Position numbers and translations under genes: made by a program
Notes under the pieces: model-generated
What the model saw: the letters and a program-made list of their open reading frames with translations, nothing else
What the model was told of the DNA's origin: nothing
Databases searched by the model: none
DNA from: Clostridia bacterium
GTDB lineage: Bacteria; Bacillota; Clostridia; Christensenellales; Aristaeellaceae
Length of the DNA stretch: 10,334 bases
Reading direction: 5' to 3'
Assembly: GCA_900754755.1 (NCBI GenBank)
Contig: CAAEEC010000179.1
Span: 1-10,334 of the forward strand
Part shown: positions 1 to 5,017 of the stretch, in pieces
Position numbering within the stretch: position 1 is the stretch's first letter
How the letters are laid out: each line of letters begins with the position of its first letter

Positions 1-582
1 GCGGAGGGGCGGTTCTTTGGAATACACGGCCAGCACGCCCTGGATGCCGCGCTTTTTCAACTCTGTACGCATGCGCCGCGCGAGCGGGCACACGCTGGTC
101 TTTTCGATATCGGCGATTTCGAATTCCGTGTACAGCTTGTTCCCCGCACCCATGCAGGAAATCACTTTCGCACCCGCCGCGCGCGCTTGTTCGATTAAGA
201 GCAGCTTGGAGGACACCGTATCGATGGCGTCGACGACCCAATCGTAGCGAGATAGATCGAACTGTCCGGTGGTTTGCGCATCGTAAAACGCATGGCGCGC
301 GTCGATGACCATGTCTGGCCGGATGGACAGCGCGCGCGCGCGCGCCACTTCGCTCTTGGGCTGGCCGAGGGTGGCGCGCGTGGCGATGAGCTGGCGGTTC
401 AGGTTGGTTTCTTCCACCACATCGCCATCCACCAGCAGCATTTCACCGATGCCGGCGCGCACCAGCGCTTCTAGGGCATAGGAACCCACGCCGCCCAAGC
501 CGAACAGCGCCACTTTTGCGCGCAACAGCCGCGCTTGCCCTTCTTCGCCCACCAGGCGGATCGTGCGGTCGAATTCGTGCAT
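1..582 (-). CDS. tcdA: tRNA threonylcarbamoyladenosine dehydratase TcdA (3' end cut by window edge)
   Basis: An E1-like (ThiF/MoeB superfamily) enzyme. TcdA proteins use ATP to dehydrate t6A at position 37 of ANN-decoding tRNAs to the cyclic form ct6A. The 194 residues present show the nucleotide-binding loop GLGGVGS at 28-34, the VDGD acidic motif at 51-54, the NLNRQ motif at 60-64, lysine 76, and DAID at 118-121. The segment MGAGNKL at 144-150 followed by KTSVCPLA at 161-168 is characteristic of TcdA rather than of ThiF or MoeB. The frame stays open to base 1, so roughly 50-75 C-terminal residues lie outside the window. The start at 582 is set by a GGAGGAG Shine-Dalgarno about 4 bases upstream. 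Transcription is divergent from the glutamine amidotransferase gene. A ThiF-like sulfur carrier adenylyltransferase is the main alternative and is less likely given the diagnostic motifs. Confidence 0.93.
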   Translation of the reverse strand, partial: MHEFDRTIRLVGEEGQARLLRAKVALFGLGGVGSYALEALVRAGIGEMLLVDGDVVEETNLNRQLIATRATLGQPKSEVARARALSIRPDMVIDARHAFYDAQTTGQFDLSRYDWVVDAIDTVSSKLLLIEQARAAGAKVISCMGAGNKLYTEFEIADIEKTSVCPLARRMRTELKKRGIQGVLAVYSKEPPLR

Positions 583-616
583 AGTGCTCCTCCGTTCCCA
601 TTTTCTTCTATGGTTT

Positions 617-645
617 ATCATAGCGCGCGGAAGGCGGGTTGTAAA
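617..645 (-). promoter_or_regulatory. Sigma-A-type promoter of tcdA
   Basis: On the minus strand TTTACA (640-645) and TATGAT (617-622) each match the consensus at five of six positions and are exactly 17 bases apart. The -10 box lies 34 bases upstream of the tcdA start codon. A perfect 12-bp palindrome abuts the -35 box on its upstream side. Confidence 0.75.
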
Positions 646-657
646 GCAAAATTTTGC
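646..657. repeat. 12-bp perfect palindrome GCAAAATTTTGC in the divergent promoter region
   Basis: GCAAAATTTTGC reads the same on both strands. It directly adjoins the tcdA -35 element and sits about 35 bases upstream of the -35 of the opposite promoter. It could be an operator or simply an A/T-rich upstream element; no binding protein can be named from the sequence. Confidence 0.5.
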
Positions 658-691
658 GCATCGTTTCAGCGTTCCTTAATCCACAATTCGC

Positions 692-720
692 TTGCAAACG
701 CGGCGCATAAGGCGTAAAAT
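692..720 (+). promoter_or_regulatory. Sigma-A-type promoter of the glutamine amidotransferase-yfcE unit
   Basis: TTGCAA (692-697) and TAAAAT (715-720) are separated by 17 bases and lie 34 bases before the start codon at 755. The two downstream genes overlap, so this promoter probably serves both. Confidence 0.7.
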
Positions 721-754
721 AAGAAAAGCAATTTGATTACGGTGAGGAATGCGT

Positions 755-1495
755 ATGTATATCCAGGATAAGCCTCTGATTTGTCTATCCAATGATTCCA
801 ATTTTTTTCAAACCCATGGGGAAGCGCCCCGGCAAATCCACAGCCCCAAAGCCTACGGCGCCGCCATTGCCGCGGCGGGCGGGATTCCCATGCTCACCTG
901 CGAACAGTGCGCGGAGGAAATGGCGGAATTGTGCGAAGGCCTGCTGCTTTCTGGTGGGGATGATGTAGACCCGGAATTGTACGGTGAAACCATCCTCAAC
1001 GATACTGTGGGCCCCGATCCTGAGCGTACCCAATTCGAAGTGCCGCTCGCTCGCGCGTTTTTGGAACGCGGCAAGCCCATTCTCACCATTTGCCGGGGGT
1101 TCCAGTTGCTCAATGTGCTGTTGGGCGGTACGCTCTATCAGGATCTTTTGGAACAAAAAGGCTGGATCCATTCCAATGGCAAGATCCGCCACGATTTGTA
1201 CGCCGAGGAAGGTTCCATCCTGCATGCGCTGTTTGGCCCTGTGTTCAAAGTGAACAGCACGCACCACCAGGCCATTAAGGCGCTCGCGCCCGGTTTGCGC
1301 GTTACGGCGCGCTCGGTGGAGGGCATTATCGAAGGGTATGAGCATGAAAGTCTGCCCATTTTCGGCGTGCAGTTCCATCCGGAGCGGCTCACTGGCGTGC
1401 AATGGGACAGCCGCACGCCCGATTTTAAGCCCTTCTTTGAGCATTTCATCGCGCTGGTGCGGGCAGAAAGCGCCCGTCGGGAGGGAAAAGCATGA
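755..1495 (+). CDS. Class I glutamine amidotransferase-like hydrolase (peptidase C26, PuuD/gamma-glutamyl-GABA hydrolase family)
   Basis: A 246-residue cytosolic protein of the family that hydrolyses gamma-glutamyl amide bonds; the best known member, PuuD, cleaves gamma-glutamyl-GABA in putrescine breakdown. Motifs in order are the oxyanion-region segment LLLSGGDDVDPELYGE (around 64-79), the nucleophile elbow TICRGFQLLN with Cys113, GGTLYQD (124-130), HHQAIK (170-175), and the C-terminal VQFHPE carrying His208 and Glu210, completing a Cys-His-Glu triad. The start at 755 is preferred over the in-frame ATG at 749 because the GGTGAGG Shine-Dalgarno (741-747) is 7 bases from 755 but only 1 base from 749. 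The stop overlaps the next start (ATGA, 1492-1495), indicating translational coupling with yfcE. No other putrescine pathway gene is visible, so the substrate is uncertain and puuD is not assigned as a symbol. Confidence 0.9.
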   Translation: MYIQDKPLICLSNDSNFFQTHGEAPRQIHSPKAYGAAIAAAGGIPMLTCEQCAEEMAELCEGLLLSGGDDVDPELYGETILNDTVGPDPERTQFEVPLARAFLERGKPILTICRGFQLLNVLLGGTLYQDLLEQKGWIHSNGKIRHDLYAEEGSILHALFGPVFKVNSTHHQAIKALAPGLRVTARSVEGIIEGYEHESLPIFGVQFHPERLTGVQWDSRTPDFKPFFEHFIALVRAESARREGKA

Positions 1496-2037
1496 AATGG
1501 ATGATCGCTTCTGACATTCACGGCAGCGCCAAGTACTGCCGCGCCATGCTCGCCCGCTTCGACGCGGAAGGCGCGCAGCGCCTTTTGCTGCTGGGGGATT
1601 TGCTCTATCATGGCCCGCGCAACGATCTGCCCGAGGAATATCAGCCCAAAGAAGTGATCGCGCTTTTGAACGCGCGCCGGGAGCGGCTGCTGTGCGTGCG
1701 CGGCAACTGCGAGGCGGAAGTCGACCAGATGGTGCTTTCCTTCCCCGTGATGGCCGATTATGCGGTGATTCCCATGGAAGGCCGCGTCCTCTATGCCACG
1801 CACGGGCACCATGCCTGTGAAGACGCGCCGCCGCCCCTCTGCCCGGGCGATATTTTGCTGTGCGGACACACGCACATTCCTCGCTGCGCAGAGCATGAGG
1901 GGTTTGTGTACATGAACCCCGGCTCCATCTCCCTGCCCAAGGCGGGCAGCGAGCGGAGCTATATGGTATACGAAAACGGGCGCTTCGCTTGGAAGCGCCT
2001 GGAAGATGGCACGGTGTATCAGGAATATTCGATATAG
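1492..2037 (+). CDS. yfcE: YfcE-type metallophosphoesterase
   Basis: A 181-residue calcineurin-like phosphodiesterase. Escherichia coli YfcE is a metal-dependent phosphodiesterase active on model substrates, with unknown physiological role. All metal-binding blocks are present: SDIHG (Asp8, His10), LLGDLLYHGPRN (Asp36), GNCEAEVDQ (Asn72), THGH (His104) and CGHTHIP (His126, His128), followed by the family-typical NPGSISLPK (142-150). GPRNDLP and the EVDQM segment are closer to YfcE than to the related MJ0936-type esterases. Length matches the family (about 180-185). It starts inside the stop codon of the preceding gene, with GGGAGGG upstream (1480-1486) as ribosome binding site. It ends two bases from the end of the convergent cmpB-like gene, and its terminator lies inside that gene. 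Confidence 0.93.
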   Translation: MKWMIASDIHGSAKYCRAMLARFDAEGAQRLLLLGDLLYHGPRNDLPEEYQPKEVIALLNARRERLLCVRGNCEAEVDQMVLSFPVMADYAVIPMEGRVLYATHGHHACEDAPPPLCPGDILLCGHTHIPRCAEHEGFVYMNPGSISLPKAGSERSYMVYENGRFAWKRLEDGTVYQEYSI

Positions 2038-2039
2038 CC

Positions 2040-2792
2040 TCAATCTTCTTTTTTGGCCGGCTCCGTTTCGCTGGGGCCGCCTTTTTTTGCGCCGCGCTTG
2101 CGCGCAGGCAGGGAAATCCGCCTGCCATAATGGCGCAACAACGCCTTCCACTGCTCGGGATAGCGGGGGAAGGTGAGGTGTGGGAAGGCGTTCATCAGGC
2201 GTTTGAGCTGGAAGCCGTCCGGCCAGTGGATATCCGGCAGGCGCGCGTCGAGCGCGAGTTTCAGCTGCCGCAGCCGCTCGGGCAGGTTCAAAACCGTTTT
2301 GAGCGTGACGAAAATATCGGCCAGCAAAATGATGAGCAGCGTCAGGCAGATGGGGTGCAAGGCTGGCGCAGGCAAATGCGACACCAGTCCTTCCACCAGC
2401 GGGTGCACAAAGCGCAGCATCAGCACGGACAGCGCGCCAAAAACCACAAATCCCTTCAGGCACACCCGGCCATGAAGGTTCAAAAAGCGGTTGCTGTAAT
2501 CCCACCAGCGCGCGTGCAAAAGCGTTTCCATCAGCCAGGAGGTTACGTATTCCAGCGTTGTCGTGAGCGTGGCGCTGGAAAAAAACAGCGCGAGGATATT
2601 GCCCTTGAGGGGGTTTAGGAGCGCGATGACCGCCACCGCGCCCACCCCATAAATGGGGCACACCGGCCCGTTTAGGAAACCGCGGTTCACTAGCTTTCGC
2701 TCAGCCACGGAACACACCGTGGATTCATAGGCCCAGCCGATAAAGCTGTAAATCACCAGGTACAAAAACCATGTTTCCCAAACGTTCAGCAT
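2040..2792 (-). CDS. CmpB-family (PF06541) integral membrane protein
   Basis: A 250-residue membrane protein resembling the family annotated as putative ABC-transporter type IV / CmpB, whose function is not established. Family signatures are YSFIGWAYES (15-24), NRGFLNGPVCPIYGVGA (36-52), LEYVTSWLMETL (80-91), RWWDYSNRFLNLHGRVCL (95-112). About five hydrophobic segments are visible, near 7-25, 46-60, 65-85, 112-130 and 147-167. A soluble basic tail follows and ends in a low-complexity Lys/Gly/Pro/Glu stretch whose DNA doubles as the yfcE terminator. The start at 2792 has a strong AGAAGGAGAT site upstream that overlaps the stop codon of the radical SAM gene 13 bases away, so the two are probably one transcript. 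No ATPase gene is nearby, so the ABC-transporter label should not be taken literally. Confidence 0.88.
   Translation of the reverse strand: MLNVWETWFLYLVIYSFIGWAYESTVCSVAERKLVNRGFLNGPVCPIYGVGAVAVIALLNPLKGNILALFFSSATLTTTLEYVTSWLMETLLHARWWDYSNRFLNLHGRVCLKGFVVFGALSVLMLRFVHPLVEGLVSHLPAPALHPICLTLLIILLADIFVTLKTVLNLPERLRQLKLALDARLPDIHWPDGFQLKRLMNAFPHLTFPRYPEQWKALLRHYGRRISLPARKRGAKKGGPSETEPAKKED
2055..2088 (+). terminator. Rho-independent terminator of yfcE, embedded in the opposite-strand gene
   Basis: A 5' arm at 2055-2064 pairs with 2073-2081: nine base pairs including one T-G wobble and one bulged C, with an 8-base loop (2065-2072). Seven T residues follow (2082-2088). The hairpin starts 17 bases after the yfcE stop codon. 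The minus strand has no T-run after the stem, so it should work only for plus-strand transcription. On the minus strand these bases encode residues 235-246 of the cmpB-like protein. Confidence 0.85.
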
Positions 2793-2805
2793 GCCTGATC
2801 TCCTT

Positions 2806-4164
2806 CTAACGTTTCATATTGCTTGTGTCGTGCCCGGCCGCCCAGAGCGCGTCCGCCACGGGCGCCCAGTTCTGCGCCGCGAGCCGGCATTTTTCGCACA
2901 GATCGTCCACGTCCTCGGGATTTTGCAGGTCGGTCGAATGCGCGCCGGATTGCTCCACCAGCCCTTTGAGCCTGTCCGGATTGTCCAGCAGCGGGCAGGG
3001 GCGCAGATGGTTCTCATTGAACGGCTGCCCCTGGCGGTAGGCCATGAACAGCGGCGATTGGAAGGCCTCCACGAGCGTTTTCTCGTGGATGTTGGAATCC
3101 GAATAGTGGATGAACGCGCACGGCTCGATGTCGCCACCGGCGTTGATGTGCAGATAGCAGCGGCCCCCGGCGATGCAGCCGTTGACGTACTCGCCATCGT
3201 TCCAGAAATCGAGCGTGAACAGCGGCTTGGTCTTGCGGAACGCGCGCACCTGCTGATACATAAAGGCGCGTTGCTGGGCGGTGGCCATCAGAGCGGGCAC
3301 AGCGTCCACGCCCACGGGCATATAGGTGAAGAACCAGCAGAATTTCGCGCCCCAATCGACCATCTGGTCGAAATACCTTTCGCTACCGATCACATCGACA
3401 TTCTTCGAAGTGTAGCAGCAGGAAAGGCCAAAGGGCAGCTTGCGCTCCTTCAGGATGCGCATGGCGCGCTCCACCGCGCGATAGGTGCCCGCGCCACGCC
3501 GGAAATCCGTGTCCGCCTCAAAGCCTTCCACCGATATGGCGGGAATGAAATTCTTCACGCGCAGCATATCTTCGGCAAATTCCTCGTCGATCAGGGTGCC
3601 GTTGGTGAAGGCCAGGAATTCGCAATCGCTGTGCTTGTTGCACAGGGCGATCAAATCGCGCTTGCGCACCAGCGGTTCGCCGCCGGAATAGATGTATACG
3701 TACACGCCCAGCGCCTTGCCCTGCTCGATGATGCTATCCAGCGTGGCAAAGTCCATGTTCAGTTTGTTGCCATATTCCGCGGCCCAGCAGCCCGTGCAGT
3801 GCAAATTGCAAGCGGAAGTGGGATCCATCAGAATGGCCCAGGGAATGTTGCAGCCGTATTTTTCCCGCGCGCGGGCCTGCTCCGCACCGCCCAGCAGCGT
3901 GGCGTTCAAAATCAGGTTTTCAAACAGCGCCTTGCGCACGCCCGCGTCGATATCCGTCCAGAAGCTGCGAATCAGCCGGTACCAGTTGTTGTCCGGATTG
4001 TCCACCACTTCGTGGAATACCTTGCGCTGGCTGGCGAGGGAGTCGTTCCGGTCGAGCTTATCCACCCAGTCCAGCAACCTGGGAATGTTCGCGTCCGGAT
4101 CTTTGTCCAGATAGTCGTATGCCTTGCTCAGGCCCATGCGTTTGATTTTTTCAGAGATACCCAT
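2806..4164 (-). CDS. Radical SAM protein with a cysteine-rich C-terminal region
   Basis: A 452-residue radical SAM enzyme of unknown substrate. The cluster-binding motif CxxxCxxC is at Cys119, Cys123 and Cys126 (within SACNLHCTGC), with GGEP at 161-164 for SAM binding. The C-terminal part contains Cys330, Cys336, Cys349, Cys390, Cys423 and Cys426 in a layout reminiscent of SPASM-like auxiliary iron-sulfur cluster domains (GCIAGGRCYLHINAGGDIEPC; later LCEKC). An N-terminal helical extension of about 105 residues precedes the barrel. The start at 4164 is preferred over an upstream ATG at 4248 because AAGGAG lies 8 bases before it and the longer form would run through the promoter and palindromes. 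It sits downstream of a tetR gene on the same strand with its own promoter, and upstream of the cmpB-like gene. A peptide-modifying or other role is possible; nothing in the window decides it. Confidence 0.9.
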   Translation of the reverse strand: MGISEKIKRMGLSKAYDYLDKDPDANIPRLLDWVDKLDRNDSLASQRKVFHEVVDNPDNNWYRLIRSFWTDIDAGVRKALFENLILNATLLGGAEQARAREKYGCNIPWAILMDPTSACNLHCTGCWAAEYGNKLNMDFATLDSIIEQGKALGVYVYIYSGGEPLVRKRDLIALCNKHSDCEFLAFTNGTLIDEEFAEDMLRVKNFIPAISVEGFEADTDFRRGAGTYRAVERAMRILKERKLPFGLSCCYTSKNVDVIGSERYFDQMVDWGAKFCWFFTYMPVGVDAVPALMATAQQRAFMYQQVRAFRKTKPLFTLDFWNDGEYVNGCIAGGRCYLHINAGGDIEPCAFIHYSDSNIHEKTLVEAFQSPLFMAYRQGQPFNENHLRPCPLLDNPDRLKGLVEQSGAHSTDLQNPEDVDDLCEKCRLAAQNWAPVADALWAAGHDTSNMKR

Positions 4165-4185
4165 TTGTATCGCTCCTTTCCTGTG

Positions 4186-4197
4186 AATGGCGCCATT
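4186..4197. repeat. 12-bp perfect palindrome AATGGCGCCATT over the radical SAM gene start region
   Basis: AATGGCGCCATT overlaps part of the -10 box and extends across the expected transcription start of the radical SAM gene. This is a good place for an operator, but no protein can be assigned from sequence alone. Confidence 0.5.
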
Positions 4198-4200
4198 ATA
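4195..4200 (-). promoter_or_regulatory. -10 box of a promoter for the radical SAM gene
   Basis: A perfect TATAAT lies on the minus strand 30 bases upstream of the start codon at 4164. No good -35 box is present at 16-18 bases (TGGCGC at 17), so the promoter may be weak or activator-dependent. A 15-bp palindrome (4204-4218) occupies most of the -35/-10 spacer, as is common for TetR-family operators. Confidence 0.6.
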
Positions 4201-4203
4201 AAA

Positions 4204-4218
4204 CAAGAACCATTCTTG
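4204..4218. promoter_or_regulatory. Candidate operator: CAAGAA-3-TTCTTG inverted repeat
   Basis: Perfect 6-bp arms CAAGAA and TTCTTG separated by three bases, lying between the -35 and -10 positions of the radical SAM promoter. The gene immediately upstream encodes a TetR-family repressor, which makes this the leading operator candidate. A single CAAGAA half-site also occurs next to the tetR -35 box (4931-4936). Confidence 0.5.
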
Positions 4219-4242
4219 CGCCATATACAGATGCCCCGGAGC

Positions 4243-4257
4243 GTACAAAAATTGTAC
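4243..4257. promoter_or_regulatory. Candidate operator: GTACAA-3-TTGTAC inverted repeat
   Basis: Perfect 6-bp arms GTACAA and TTGTAC with a 3-base centre, the same geometry as the repeat at 4204-4218 but a different sequence, centred 39 bases further upstream. It lies 25 bases past the tetR stop codon. Too short to be a useful terminator stem and without a T-run, it fits a protein-binding site better. Confidence 0.45.
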
Positions 4258-4282
4258 AACCTGGCGGATTTGGTGAAAAAGC

Positions 4283-4873
4283 TTACAAATCCTCCTCGAT
4301 GTCCAAATTCAGGGCCTGCAAGCCGCGCACGGTATCCAGCGCGTATTCCAGCGCGCCAATGTACACGGCCTTCATCGTGCGGACTTTGTTCACGCGGTCT
4401 TCCGGAATCCCCGCGCGCATCCAGTCGATCAACAGCCCGGCCAGCGCGTACTTAAAGGCTTCCGCCACGAGTTCGCGGTATTCTGCCGACAACTCCTGCA
4501 CGCCCGGATGGTTTTCGAGAGCGGATAGCACGATGGACTGCGCCGAACGATAGAGGTTATCGAGCAGCTTTTCGCCGTTCACAGAACGCAAAATATTGAG
4601 AATCAGGCGGCGGTTTTCCCGCATATAGGCGATTACAGCTTCCACGCCCACGTCCAGCGAACCGCACGCGCGGCATTTTTCGATCAGTTCCTGCGTTTGC
4701 GCGGCAAAGATCCAATCGATCAAATCGTAGATATCGTGAAAATGGTAGTAAAACGTCTGCCGGTTATAGCCGCAATCGTCCACAATATCCTGGATGGTGA
4801 TCTTATCCAGCGTGCGCCGGGCGAGCAGCTTCATGAGCGATTCCGCCAGCATCTCTTTGGTGCGGTTTGGCAT
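4283..4873 (-). CDS. TetR/AcrR-family transcriptional regulator
   Basis: A 196-residue one-component regulator. The N-terminal TetR domain has the helix-turn-helix TIQDIVDDCGYNRQTFYYHF (26-45), then DIYDLIDWIF. The C-terminal ligand/dimer domain contains GLLIDWMRAGIPED (146-159), typical of the DhaS-like / TetR_C_8-like group. The start at 4873 follows an AAGGAGG site with a 6-base gap; an in-frame ATG 23 codons upstream is rejected because it would place the tetR promoter inside the coding region. It is divergent from ftsH and 118 bases upstream of the radical SAM gene on the same strand. By position it most likely controls the radical SAM-cmpB pair, and possibly itself or ftsH. The ligand is unknown. 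Confidence 0.92.
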   Translation of the reverse strand: MPNRTKEMLAESLMKLLARRTLDKITIQDIVDDCGYNRQTFYYHFHDIYDLIDWIFAAQTQELIEKCRACGSLDVGVEAVIAYMRENRRLILNILRSVNGEKLLDNLYRSAQSIVLSALENHPGVQELSAEYRELVAEAFKYALAGLLIDWMRAGIPEDRVNKVRTMKAVYIGALEYALDTVRGLQALNLDIEEDL

Positions 4874-4904
4874 TGCGGGCCTCCTTTTCATCGCAGTCCC
4901 GTCT

Positions 4905-4933
4905 ATTATACCGCAAAAGGCTGAATGTTGCAA
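4905..4933 (-). promoter_or_regulatory. Sigma-A-type promoter of tetR
   Basis: On the minus strand TTGCAA (4928-4933) and a perfect TATAAT (4905-4910) are separated by exactly 17 bases. The -10 box is 31 bases upstream of the preferred tetR start, which supports that start. Confidence 0.82.
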
Positions 4934-4962
4934 GAAATTCATAATTAAGTCACGAAAAATCT

Positions 4963-4990
4963 TTGTCTTGAGAGTATAATAATGTATACA
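4963..4990 (+). promoter_or_regulatory. Probable ftsH promoter region with overlapping palindrome
   Basis: A TATAAT is present at 4975-4980 but has no clear -35 at 16-18 bases. An alternative is TTGTCT (4963-4968), 16 bases, TATACA (4985-4990). The region also holds the 10-bp palindrome ATGTATACAT (4982-4991) and the imperfect inverted repeat GTATA-6-TATAC (4974-4989). Which box is used cannot be decided from sequence. Confidence 0.45.
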
Positions 4991-5017
4991 TAGAGAATGA
5001 AAGGAGCGATGCTGCCA

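Noticed and set aside
330..345. A (GC)8 dinucleotide run in tcdA
   Set aside because: It encodes an Ala/Arg stretch in a helix in frame with the rest of the protein; in a GC-rich gene this is not convincing as a slippage switch or regulatory element.
583..754. Search for canonical Spo0A boxes (TGTCGAA) in this and the other intergenic gaps
   Set aside because: No convincing match was seen by eye in any intergenic region, so no Spo0A-type regulation of these genes is claimed.
785..2661. Long minus-strand open frames opposite the amidotransferase and yfcE genes
   Set aside because: They overlap two clearly conserved plus-strand genes and, further on, a conserved minus-strand gene in another frame; their composition is low-complexity Arg/Ala/Pro.
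4243..4257. The GTACAA/TTGTAC repeat as a tetR terminator
   Set aside because: The stem is only six base pairs, mostly A/T, with a 3-base loop and no T-run after it on the minus strand.
2791..4455. A 554-codon open frame on the plus strand
   Set aside because: It is the antisense of the radical SAM gene and part of tetR; the translation has no family motifs and no ribosome binding site at its start.
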